Assembly (NCBI RefSeq): GCF_024158035.1
Contig: NZ_JAMZEK010000004.1
Coordinates: 186,001 to 250,000 of the forward strand
DNA length: 64,000 nt
Source of the DNA: Dyella lutea
GTDB lineage: Bacteria > Pseudomonadota > Gammaproteobacteria > Xanthomonadales > Rhodanobacteraceae
Reading direction: 5' to 3'
Made by a program: the position numbers and the translations under genes. Below, in pieces: positions 24,546-32,495 of this stretch (the first letter of the stretch is position 1; every line of letters begins with the position of its first letter). Under the pieces are notes generated by a model. The model saw only the letters and a program-made list of their open reading frames with translations. It made no database searches and was not told the DNA's origin.

Positions 24546-25666
24546 GACCAGCCCTCCGCGCGGGCCAGCAGCATCTCGTCGTCCTCGCCCTGGGCGATCA
24601 TCCAGGCCAGCGTGCTGGACCAGCGTTCGTCGTGCTCGGCACGCTGGCGCACGCGGTCGGCGAAGCTGCCTTCGGCCAGTGCGTCGGCCAGCTCGCGTTC
24701 CCAGTAGTGCCGCTCGGCTGCGTGCGCCGCGCGCGGGGCGATGCGCGACCACCAGCGTTCGAAACGGGTGGGCGTGTCGATCACCTCGTCGCGGTCCCAG
24801 TCGATCCAGCGGGCGGCCATGCCGTGGCGGCGGGCGCGCCACTTGTTCTCGTCGACGCACGCGCGTTCCCACGGTGGCCCGGCGCGGCCGTGGCGCAGTT
24901 CGATCTGCAGAGTCTCGGCCTCCCACTTGAGCAGGGTGGCGATCAGCCCGATGCGCGCCAGGTCCGGATGGGTGTCCATGATGCGCACTTCCAGCGTGCC
25001 GTAGCGGTGGTGCAGGCGCAGGTCCTGCCACAGGCCCTGCTCGGGGCCGATGCAACCGGTGCGGCGCAGCCGCTGCACGTGCGCGGTGTAGTCGTCCTCG
25101 CTGGCCCATACGTCGGGCGTGCCCATGCGCGGGTAGCGGTCGAGCAGGCTGTGCCGCCACGACTGCAGGCCGGTGTCGCGGCCTTCGAAGAACGGCGAAC
25201 TGGCCGACAGCGCCAGCGCTTCGGGCAGCACGTGGCGCAGCCGGTTCATGATCGCCATGCGTGGCGCGTCCGGTTCGAATCCCAGGTGCAGGTGCATGCC
25301 GAAGCTGAAGGCGCTGCGGGCGATGTCCTGGTACTCGTCGACCAACGAGGTGTAGTGCGGGAACGCCGGCCCCAGGTGCATGGCCTGATCCTGCCAGCGC
25401 GCGGTGGGATGCACCCCGGCGATCAGGATCTGCTGGCCCTGCAGCGCGGCGCGATGGCGGGCCTGTCCGCGCAGCGTGGCCAGGGCGGCGACCAGGTCCG
25501 GCACGCTGTGGCAGATCCGGGTTTTCAACTCGATCACGCAGCGATGGATCTCCCGGTCCATCGCCCCGTCGCTGCTTGTCGCCAGCTCCCCGTTGAAGTC
25601 GTGCGGCACCAGCTGGCCGCGCGCATCCACCACCTGTACTTCCTCTTCCAGACCCAAAGTGATCAT
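24542..25666 (-). CDS. Carboxylate-amine ligase, GCS2/YbdK family
   Basis: A 374-residue glutamate-cysteine-ligase-type enzyme. The N-terminus has GLEEEVQVVDARG (Mg/ATP glutamates), followed by HPTARWQDQ, FGMHLHLGFE and DTGLQSWRH, all in the order seen in YbdK-type ligases. These enzymes join a carboxylate to an amine with ATP, but for many the true substrates are unknown. AGGAGA lies just upstream of ATG 25666. It is the first gene of a two-gene unit with the ATP-grasp-like protein. Confidence 0.88.
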   Translation of the reverse strand: MITLGLEEEVQVVDARGQLVPHDFNGELATSSDGAMDREIHRCVIELKTRICHSVPDLVAALATLRGQARHRAALQGQQILIAGVHPTARWQDQAMHLGPAFPHYTSLVDEYQDIARSAFSFGMHLHLGFEPDAPRMAIMNRLRHVLPEALALSASSPFFEGRDTGLQSWRHSLLDRYPRMGTPDVWASEDDYTAHVQRLRRTGCIGPEQGLWQDLRLHHRYGTLEVRIMDTHPDLARIGLIATLLKWEAETLQIELRHGRAGPPWERACVDENKWRARRHGMAARWIDWDRDEVIDTPTRFERWWSRIAPRAAHAAERHYWERELADALAEGSFADRVRQRAEHDERWSSTLAWMIAQGEDDEMLLARAEGWS

Positions 25667-25800
25667 GGCGCTTCTCCTGTGTTGGGAAAGCGCATCAGAC
25701 ACCTTTGCAGGGGCCGGCGTCGCGGTCTCCGTCATGCGGCGCCGCGGAGATCCTGGCGGACGGATCGGTGTTGGCCGTCTGGACGGCCGCTCCTGGCCGG

Positions 25801-27465
25801 TCAGGCCGTGGCGGTGGCTTCCATGGTGTCGCGCGAGGCAAGCCAGGTATGGATCTGCGCCACCACGGTGGCGCCCTCGCCGATGGCTCCGCCCACGCGC
25901 TTGACCGATCCGGCGCGCACGTCGCCGATGGCGAACACGCCCGGCCGGCTGGTGGCCAACGGATAGGCGGGGTCGCCGCCGCATGCCACGAAACCGTTGC
26001 GGTCGGTGTCCAGCCTGCAACTGTGCAGCCACCCGGTGGCCGGTTCGGCACCGATGAAAAGGAACACGTGGCGGATCGGAGCCTCGCCTTCGGCCTGGTC
26101 CGCGCGCTGGCGCCAACGCACCGATTGCAGGCCACGGGCGTCGCCTTCCAGCGCCACCAGCTCGGTGCCGGTCATCAGCTCGATCGCGGGGTTCGCCTCG
26201 ATGCGGTCGATCAGGTAGCGCGACATGGTGGCCGCCAGGCCGGGGCCGCGCACCATCATCCGCACCCGGCAGCCCTGACCGGCCAGGTACACCGCAGCCT
26301 GCCCGGCCGAGTTGCCGCCGCCGACCAGCGCCACCTCCTGCCCCTGGCACAGCTGGACTTCCATCGGCGAAGCCCAGTACCACACACCGCGGCCTTCGAA
26401 ACGGTCGAGGTGCTCCAGCGGCGGCCGTCGGTAGCGGGCGCCGCTGGCGATCACCACGGTGCGTGCGCACCAGCTGCGGCCGTCTTCGGTGCGCAACCGG
26501 TGGATGCCGTCGGCGGCCTCGCAGTCGAGCGATTCCACGCAGGCCGGAATCGCGATTTCCGCACCGAACTTTTGCGCCTGCACGAAGCCGCGCGCGGTCA
26601 GTGCCTGGCCGGTGATGCCGGTGGGGAAGCCGAAGTAGTTCTCGATGCGCGCGCTGGCGCCGGCCTGGCCACCGAAGCCGCGCGCGTCCAGCACCAGCAC
26701 GCTCAGGCCTTCGGAAGCGGCGTAGACGGCGGCGGACAGCCCGGCCGGTCCGGCACCGACCACGGCCACGTCGTAGACGCGGTCGGAGGCGGTCTCGCCG
26801 ATCATGCCCAGCGCGTGTGCCACGTCGGTGTCGCTGGGATTGCGCAGCAGACGGCCGTCTGCCAGCAGCAGCAACGGCCAGCTGTTCGGGCATTCGCGGT
26901 AGGCGGCAACCATCTCGGCCACGGCGGGGTCTTCGGTCGGGGTGAGGGCGCGGAACGGGAAGCCGTTGCGGCGCAGGAAATTGCCGATCCGCGCGCGGCC
27001 GCTGTCGTCCGCCTCGGCGATCAGCAGCGGGCCGGCCGCGCACGATTCGATCAGGCTCGCCCGGCGCAGGATCAGCGCGCGCATCAGGCGCTCGCCGAGG
27101 TCCGCCTCGGCCACAATCAGCTGGCGCAGCTGCGCCGGCGAGAGGAACGCCGCCTCGACGTCTTCCGCGGCGACGCCGTCCACCAGCGCGGGCTTGCCGC
27201 TGAGGCCGCTCACCTCGCCGATGAACTGGCCCGGACCGTGGTGGGCCACGCTCACCACGTGGCCGGTACCGTCGTGCTGGTGGATGTCCACCGCGCCAGA
27301 CAGCACCAGGATCAGCCCGATGTCGCGCTCGCCGGTGCGGAACAGCGCCTCGCCGGCGGCGTAATGGCGGGGCTCGCCGAATTGGCTCACGCGTGCGATG
27401 TCCGCCGGTGCCAGCACCGGGAACATCTGGTCGGCGCGGTTCCGCGCCGTGTTGCTGCTGCCCAT
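25801..27465 (-). CDS. Cyclic-nucleotide-binding domain fused to thioredoxin-reductase-like FAD oxidoreductase
   Basis: A 554-residue fusion. Residues 10-130 form a CRP-type cNMP-binding domain (GEALFRTGERDIGLILVLSGAVDIHQ, then PGQFIGEVSGLSGKPALV). Residues 135-235 may be a thioredoxin-like region. From about 245 there is a class II pyridine nucleotide-disulfide reductase fold: VAVVGAGPAGLSAAVYAASEG (FAD), VALVGGGNSAGQAAVYL (NADPH) and GVFAIGDVRAGSVKRVGGAIGEG. The redox CxxC of thioredoxin reductase is absent. The start at 27465 has GGGGAG upstream. Known members occur in many bacteria, but their reaction is not established. Confidence 0.85.
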   Translation of the reverse strand: MGSSNTARNRADQMFPVLAPADIARVSQFGEPRHYAAGEALFRTGERDIGLILVLSGAVDIHQHDGTGHVVSVAHHGPGQFIGEVSGLSGKPALVDGVAAEDVEAAFLSPAQLRQLIVAEADLGERLMRALILRRASLIESCAAGPLLIAEADDSGRARIGNFLRRNGFPFRALTPTEDPAVAEMVAAYRECPNSWPLLLLADGRLLRNPSDTDVAHALGMIGETASDRVYDVAVVGAGPAGLSAAVYAASEGLSVLVLDARGFGGQAGASARIENYFGFPTGITGQALTARGFVQAQKFGAEIAIPACVESLDCEAADGIHRLRTEDGRSWCARTVVIASGARYRRPPLEHLDRFEGRGVWYWASPMEVQLCQGQEVALVGGGNSAGQAAVYLAGQGCRVRMMVRGPGLAATMSRYLIDRIEANPAIELMTGTELVALEGDARGLQSVRWRQRADQAEGEAPIRHVFLFIGAEPATGWLHSCRLDTDRNGFVACGGDPAYPLATSRPGVFAIGDVRAGSVKRVGGAIGEGATVVAQIHTWLASRDTMEATATA

Positions 27466-27550
27466 GGCGATGTCTCCCCGATGCAATGCGGCCACAGGCG
27501 ATCCTCGCACTGCCGGGGGCATCGCTGCCACCGCGCCGCGACCGGTCGGC

Positions 27551-28225
27551 TCAGTCCAGTAGCAGCCGGTGCAGGGCGTCCAGCGACGGCACTTCGTGAT
27601 GTGGTGCGATCCCCTCGGGCGCGGCGTGGCCGTGGGCGTTGACCCAGCAGGTGACCAGACCCGCGGCGAGGCCTCCGCGGATGTCCGAGTGGGGGTTGTC
27701 GCCGACCATCAGCACCTGCTCGCGCGGCGGCTGGCCCATGCGCTCCAGCGCGTGTTCGAAGATGCGCACGTCCGGCTTGGCCACGCCAACCTCCTCGGAA
27801 ATCACCAGCAGTTCGAAATGGTCCGCCAGTCCGGTGCGCTGCAGTCGCGCCCGCTGCAGCGCGGTGAAGCCGTTGGTGATCACGCCCATGCGCACGTGTC
27901 CGGCCAGCGCATCGACCAGCGCGCGGGCGCCGGGCAGCAGGGTGCAGATCTCGGCCATGGCAAGCAGGAAGGCATCGTTGAGCTCGGCTGCCGGCACGCC
28001 GATCCGGCGCGACCAGCCGTCGAAGCGGGTGGTCTGCAGCTCGGTCGCGCCGATGCGCCCCTCCTGGTAGGCCACCCACAGCGGCTTGTTGAGTTCCTGG
28101 TATTGCGCGTAGTCGGCCTCGGTGAAGTCCACCGCGTGGGCGGCGAACATCCTCCGCAGGCCCTGGAAGGCGTCGAAGTGGAACAGCGTGTCGTCGGCGT
28201 CGAAGAGGATCCAGCGGTAGTTCAC
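27551..28225 (-). CDS. yjjG: HAD-superfamily pyrimidine 5'-nucleotidase, YjjG type
   Basis: A 224-residue HAD phosphatase matching E. coli YjjG in length and motifs. Motif I is FDADDTLFHFD, followed by the alpha-helical cap, VITNGFTALQRARLQRTGL (motif II) and VGVAKPDVRIFEHAL (motif III), then MVGDNPHSDIRGGLAAGL (motif IV). YjjG dephosphorylates dUMP, dTMP and non-canonical pyrimidine nucleotides. The start is probably GTG 28225 (VNYRWILFDADDT), because the frame upstream is low-complexity and unlike the family. Confidence 0.88.
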   Translation of the reverse strand: MNYRWILFDADDTLFHFDAFQGLRRMFAAHAVDFTEADYAQYQELNKPLWVAYQEGRIGATELQTTRFDGWSRRIGVPAAELNDAFLLAMAEICTLLPGARALVDALAGHVRMGVITNGFTALQRARLQRTGLADHFELLVISEEVGVAKPDVRIFEHALERMGQPPREQVLMVGDNPHSDIRGGLAAGLVTCWVNAHGHAAPEGIAPHHEVPSLDALHRLLLD

Positions 28226-28321
28226 GGGCGTATGCGTCGGGGAAGGGGCGGTAGACGATACCCGGCCTCGTCCCGGCGTGCTGCGGCCGCCCGTTTCGCC
28301 TGACTTGGGGAGTGCGGTGGC

Positions 28322-28711
28322 ATGACGATCGAGTTGACGATGCTGGTGTGGTCGATGGTGCTGGGACTGATCCACGTGGCGGTCGCCGCCACGCTGTCGA
28401 CGGCACGGCGTGGCCTACGCTGGAACGCCGGCAACCGCGACGGCGAAGTGGCCGCGCTGACCGGGGCGGCGGCCCGCGCCGCGCGGGCCAGCACCAATTT
28501 CCAGGAAACCTTTCCGTTCTTCGCCGCCGCGGTGCTGGCGGTCCTGGTCGCCCAGCGGGCCGACGCCCACACCGCGCTCGGTGCGCAGCTCTACTTCTGG
28601 GCGCGGCTGGCCTACCTGCCGGTCTACGTGGTGGGCATTCCCTACCTGCGCACGGTGGTCTGGGCGGTGTCACTGGTGGGGTTGCTGATGGTGCTCGGCG
28701 GCCTGCTCTGA
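28322..28711 (+). CDS. MAPEG-family membrane protein
   Basis: A 129-residue protein with four membrane helices. The family motif is visible as RAARASTNFQETFPFFAAAVLA, where bacterial MAPEG proteins have 'RA...NFQE..P.F', and YFWARLAYLPVYVVGIPYLRT follows. MAPEG includes membrane-associated glutathione transferases. Members of this short bacterial type have not been given a firm reaction. Single gene, divergent from the nucleotidase. Confidence 0.85.
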   Translation: MTIELTMLVWSMVLGLIHVAVAATLSTARRGLRWNAGNRDGEVAALTGAAARAARASTNFQETFPFFAAAVLAVLVAQRADAHTALGAQLYFWARLAYLPVYVVGIPYLRTVVWAVSLVGLLMVLGGLL

Positions 28712-28730
28712 GCGGGTCGCCGCCACGGGC

Positions 28731-29492
28731 TCAACGGGCAGGCACGTCGACCCTTGCCAGCAGGGTGTTGCCGTTGCTCTCGCGCAGGTCGTAGTGCAGC
28801 ACGCGGGCGACGATGCTGCCGCCGCCGGGACCGGGCAGCACCTTGTCGATCTTCACCGTGAGATCCAGCTGCACGCCGCGCCGGCTGATCCGGTCGCGGA
28901 TGCCCTGGGCATCCGCCGCCGGCACGTGCCAGCTCTGTGCGTCGAGCGCGTTGTCGAAGCTCAGCTCGACCTTCTGCCGGAACGCTTCGAACTCCACCTG
29001 CGAGCTGGGTGACAGCGCGCGGATGGTGAACTCGTTGTAGCTGGGGTCGTAGTCGCTCAGGTTGGCCTGCATGGTCAGGTGCAGCACGCCGACGTTCCTC
29101 ACCGCGCGAAGGCCGGCAAGCAGTTCGGCGCGGACCTCGGCGCGGCGCGCAGCCTTGTCGGGGCCGGCCGCGCTGTCCACCCGCGTGTCCTGCTCGACCC
29201 ATGCGTCCAGCGGCGGCGGCAGCCCGGCCAGATCGTAGTAGAGGAACACCATGGTGGGGTTGTCCGGGTTGTCCAGCTCGCCGGTGTGCGCGGCGAAATC
29301 GCCGGGTTCGGTCGTGTCGGCAGGGGCTCGGGCAGCGGCATCTGCCGGCGCCATCGCGGCGGCGGACCGATGCCGCTCGGGGGCAGGCGACGAAGCGTCG
29401 GCCTCGTGGGCGCTGCCGCTGCAGCCGCCGAGCAGAGCGGCGGCGAATGCGATAGCGAAGGCGTGCGTGCCGCGAGGGCGTGGCGAGGTCAT
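28731..29492 (-). CDS. Lipoprotein of unknown function
   Basis: A 253-residue predicted lipoprotein: residues 9-24 hydrophobic, then the lipobox LLGGC with Cys about residue 24. A low-complexity Ala/Asp stretch leads to a folded part from about residue 65, with LHLTMQANLSDYDPSYNEFTI and SFDNALDAQSWHVP. No family was recognised. It is the last gene of a five-gene minus-strand set that starts at 32316, with short gaps throughout. Confidence 0.7.
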   Translation of the reverse strand: MTSPRPRGTHAFAIAFAAALLGGCSGSAHEADASSPAPERHRSAAAMAPADAAARAPADTTEPGDFAAHTGELDNPDNPTMVFLYYDLAGLPPPLDAWVEQDTRVDSAAGPDKAARRAEVRAELLAGLRAVRNVGVLHLTMQANLSDYDPSYNEFTIRALSPSSQVEFEAFRQKVELSFDNALDAQSWHVPAADAQGIRDRISRRGVQLDLTVKIDKVLPGPGGGSIVARVLHYDLRESNGNTLLARVDVPAR

Positions 29493-29503
29493 GGCATGTG
29501 CTC

Positions 29504-30499
29504 CTACAGGCTCGGTGCCTGGGCGTTCTTGCTGGCGTCCTGGACCTGCCGGGCCCGGCGTTGTGCATCCAGTGCGGCCAGGCCCCGTTCGGTGGTGTCG
29601 ACCGCGGCGTAGCCGCCGGCCTGGTCGACCACGCCGACCTGCATGCGCTGCGCCAGCGCGAGGTTGTCGCGCAGGCCGTACAGGTAGGCCTGGATCACCA
29701 CGCCGCAATCGGGGGAGAGGTTCACCGATCCATCGGGGTCGGCGATGCCGCTGCACTGGTTGTAGAGCGGCGAGGTCTCGCTGGCCCGCCGGCCGCGCGG
29801 ATCGAAGATCCACACCAGTCGACGGTAGTTGCCGCTGCCGTCCTGCTTGCTGAGCGGGCCGTACTTGCCGACCAGTGCCTGCTGCACGCTGTCCATGGTC
29901 GGGTTGCGGCCGGCGTCGAACCATTCCTCGCGGGCCACCGCGATCACCCTCTCCTGCCCCGGCATGCCCATGGTGGAAACGAACCACTTGGACTGCCCCG
30001 GCTTCAGGTCGTGGCGCACGGCGTTCATGCCGCGCGCGGTGGTGTCGCGCTCCATCTCCTGGATGATCTGCCGCGAGGTCTTCTGCACGCGTGGTTCGGC
30101 GAAGCGGGCGGTGAACGCCTGGCGCAGCTTCTGGCCATAGGTGGGAAAGTTGAAGCCGCGGTCGTTTTCCTCGCTGATCACCAGCAGCGGGTTGGCGCAC
30201 AGCACGAGGTGCGCCGCCTGCTCGTAGGTGAGGCCGGGGCGAACGCCGAGCAAGTCGTCGACCGGCGTCCCGGCCGGAGCGGCGGGCTTGTCGGCGGGAC
30301 AGTCGACGTCGCCGCGCTGCTCGGCGGCCACCTCTTCGGCACTGGCATTGCCGGTGGGCGAGCGGGCGGGGGTGTGGTCAGCGCTCGGGCTGCTGCCGGT
30401 CGGCGTCGGTGTATGGCCCGAGCCGCAGCCGGCGAGCAGGATCGACAGCGCGAGCGCAGTGGTGCGGAACGGTGTGCGGAGATCATCGTGCAAGCTCAT
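29504..30499 (-). CDS. Lipoprotein of unknown function
   Basis: A 331-residue predicted lipoprotein with lipobox LLAGC (Cys about residue 25), a Thr/Ser/Pro-rich spacer, then a folded domain. The folded part contains LLGVRPGLTYEQAAHLVLCANPLLVI, a mixed region with QERVIAVAREEWFDAGRNPTM and a Cys pair (NQCSGIADPDGSVNLSPDCG). The motif 'GVRPGLTYEQAA..LVL' resembles small periplasmic repeats, but no named family is claimed. AGGAG lies before the ATG. It sits 11 bases upstream of the downstream lipoprotein gene. Confidence 0.7.
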   Translation of the reverse strand: MSLHDDLRTPFRTTALALSILLAGCGSGHTPTPTGSSPSADHTPARSPTGNASAEEVAAEQRGDVDCPADKPAAPAGTPVDDLLGVRPGLTYEQAAHLVLCANPLLVISEENDRGFNFPTYGQKLRQAFTARFAEPRVQKTSRQIIQEMERDTTARGMNAVRHDLKPGQSKWFVSTMGMPGQERVIAVAREEWFDAGRNPTMDSVQQALVGKYGPLSKQDGSGNYRRLVWIFDPRGRRASETSPLYNQCSGIADPDGSVNLSPDCGVVIQAYLYGLRDNLALAQRMQVGVVDQAGGYAAVDTTERGLAALDAQRRARQVQDASKNAQAPSL

Positions 30500-30537
30500 G
30501 ACAGGCTCCTGGCCGGGAAGTAAGGAGGTGAACCGGA

Positions 30538-30903
30538 TCAGCCGCCGACACGGGTGGTCTGGTACCAGACCGGTCCGCGCTTGAGCCGCCAGGCACAGAA
30601 CAGCGCAACCGGCACCAGCAGCAGGCCGGCCGGGGGAAACGCCGCGGTGATCAGCAGCGGCAGCACGAGGCCGAAGGCGATCACCGAGCCCTTGCCCATC
30701 ACGCCGTAGGCGTTGGTCGCGTAGCCCTTGCGGGCGCGGCAGCCGGGACAGATCGAGGCCTGCGCGTCGACCACGCTCATGCACCAGGGGCATTGCTCCT
30801 GGCCCTGCTTGAGGGTGACCGGGACCGGTGCGCCACAGCGCGGGCAGGCAGCAGCTGCGTCGGAGATGTCGCTGTGGCAATCGGTGCATTGGATCAGGGC
30901 CAT
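30538..30903 (-). CDS. Double zinc-ribbon membrane protein
   Basis: A 121-residue protein. Two zinc ribbons fill residues 5-58: CTDCHSDISDAAAACPRCG and CPWCMSVVDAQASICPGC, each with two CxxC knuckles. Two hydrophobic segments follow (SVIAFGLVLPLLITAAFPP and AGLLLVPVALFCAWRL). Membrane-tethered zinc ribbons of this kind are common next to uncharacterised envelope genes. It belongs to the same minus-strand set as the flanking lipoproteins. Confidence 0.78.
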   Translation of the reverse strand: MALIQCTDCHSDISDAAAACPRCGAPVPVTLKQGQEQCPWCMSVVDAQASICPGCRARKGYATNAYGVMGKGSVIAFGLVLPLLITAAFPPAGLLLVPVALFCAWRLKRGPVWYQTTRVGG

Positions 30904-30944
30904 GACGGGACTCCTGCGGGATCGCGTGGGAAGGAGGGCGACGC

Positions 30945-32033
30945 TCAGCCGGCGCCCGGGGGCTCGTCGCGGTGGGCGGTGGCATCGGGCGCGGGCGGCT
31001 GGGCGCGTGCCGCGCTCTCGCGGGCGAGCCGGACGGCCTTGTCCTGGGCGGCACGAGCCCCCTGGCGGGCGCGCTCGGCCTGGGCGCGCAGACTGGATTC
31101 CAGCGCGCGCGGGTCGAGGTCGTGTGCGGTCTCCTCGAAGATCACCACCCAGCCGGCCGCCAGCACCACCAGGCCCAGGCTGATCGCCAGGAAGTACAGC
31201 ACCGAGGCGGAGGCAGCCACGTCGCGCAGGCTGGCGGTCATCGCCATCAGTCCGGCGACAGGGCCAGCGGCGAAGCCCGCCCCGCCCATGTCGTCGTCGC
31301 CATAACCACCGTAGTGGCCGGCGTAGGCCGGTGCGGCATGGCCGATGTGCACCGCATGCTGCATCCCGGCGGCAGACAGTACGCCGGTGGTGACGATGCC
31401 GGCTGCCAGCGCCACCACGGCCAGCGCGACCAGGTTCAGCAGCATGCCGCGAAGTGCGGTGTCGAACAGTCGCCGGCGCACCACCAGCAGTACGGTGGCG
31501 ACGATGCCGGTGATCGAGCGCCCGTCGCAGGCCGCCACGGTGGCCAGCGGCGCGGCGATGAAGCCCAGTGCATACAGCGCGACACCCATCACCACCGCCA
31601 CCAGCGGAAACACGAGGTGGTCCAGCGCCGGTCCGATGCCCGGGATCTGCGTGAGCAGGAACAGCAGGCAGGCGGCGACCACGATCACCAGCAGGGCCGC
31701 GAACAGCAGGAGCAGGGCCAACAGCACCTTCACGGCCACCGCGAGACCGCCGGTCACGGCGGCGACCAGTCCTGGCGCCGCGCCACCGTGGCGGCGTTGC
31801 CACTGACGCAGCGAGACGGCGCAGTAGGCCGTGGTGCCGACCAGCCAGGCCAGTAGCAGGGCGATCAGCACGGTCAGCCGGCCGCCATGCACGGCGCTAC
31901 CGGCGGCCATGGCCATGAGCAGGCCGGCGGCGGCGCCACCGACGGCCATCAGCAGCAGGTTGCCGGGGCCGCGCAGGGCGTCGAGCGCGCCGAGCAGGGA
32001 GGTGGGAGCGGCGGGCGTATCGGAGGCGTTCAT
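30945..32033 (-). CDS. Polytopic membrane protein of unknown function
   Basis: A 362-residue protein with about seven hydrophobic segments, a Gly/Tyr/His/Asp-rich loop (HYGGYGDDDMGG) near residue 250, and a charged Ala-rich C-terminal tail that could form a coiled coil (SLRAQAERARQGARAAQDKAV). No family recognised. The start is ATG 32033; an in-frame extension upstream is Arg/Thr-rich and rejected. Only four bases separate it from the small lipoprotein upstream, so they are almost certainly co-transcribed. Confidence 0.7.
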   Translation of the reverse strand: MNASDTPAAPTSLLGALDALRGPGNLLLMAVGGAAAGLLMAMAAGSAVHGGRLTVLIALLLAWLVGTTAYCAVSLRQWQRRHGGAAPGLVAAVTGGLAVAVKVLLALLLLFAALLVIVVAACLLFLLTQIPGIGPALDHLVFPLVAVVMGVALYALGFIAAPLATVAACDGRSITGIVATVLLVVRRRLFDTALRGMLLNLVALAVVALAAGIVTTGVLSAAGMQHAVHIGHAAPAYAGHYGGYGDDDMGGAGFAAGPVAGLMAMTASLRDVAASASVLYFLAISLGLVVLAAGWVVIFEETAHDLDPRALESSLRAQAERARQGARAAQDKAVRLARESAARAQPPAPDATAHRDEPPGAG

Positions 32034-32037
32034 GGCT

Positions 32038-32316
32038 TCACCTGGGCGGGTTGGGCGCCGGGCCGCGACAGCCGACCTGGAGCGTGTGGTGGTGGCAGCG
32101 CATGTCGTCCGCGTTGGCCGGTGCGCCGTTGAGCGCACAGACCGCGGCCATCCGCTGCACCGTGTCGGGGTCGTGGTTCATCACTTGCACCGAGGCATCG
32201 CTGCAGCCGGTCGCGTCCACGTCCACCCATACGGTGCGGGTGCAGCCGCCGACAGCGGCAGTCAATGCGACGGCCAGGCACAGACGAGCGAGACGATGGC
32301 GGCAAGGCAGGTCCAT
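32038..32316 (-). CDS. Small lipoprotein, first gene of a five-gene set
   Basis: A 92-residue predicted lipoprotein: signal sequence with AVGGC lipobox (Cys about residue 25), followed by a short Cys/His-rich mature part (DATGCSDASVQV, DDMRCHHHTLQVGCRG). Four Cys in about 65 residues suggest disulfides. The family is unknown. It is divergent from the kinase fusion at 32496 with 179 bases between, a likely shared control region. Confidence 0.65.
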   Translation of the reverse strand: MDLPCRHRLARLCLAVALTAAVGGCTRTVWVDVDATGCSDASVQVMNHDPDTVQRMAAVCALNGAPANADDMRCHHHTLQVGCRGPAPNPPR

Positions 32317-32495
32317 CGATGATCCCCGAAGCCCCCGGCGGGAGGCGTGGCCGGATTGCGCCATGGCGCGGGGCGGGAAGTCCTCTCGCCGGTCTAACGG
32401 ATCGCTAACGGCGGCACCGCGGCGCGCCGCGTCCACTCGCCGCGACTCGCGCCGGGCCGGGCGGTGGCGCATAGTCGGGTGCGGGGGAGGCATGC

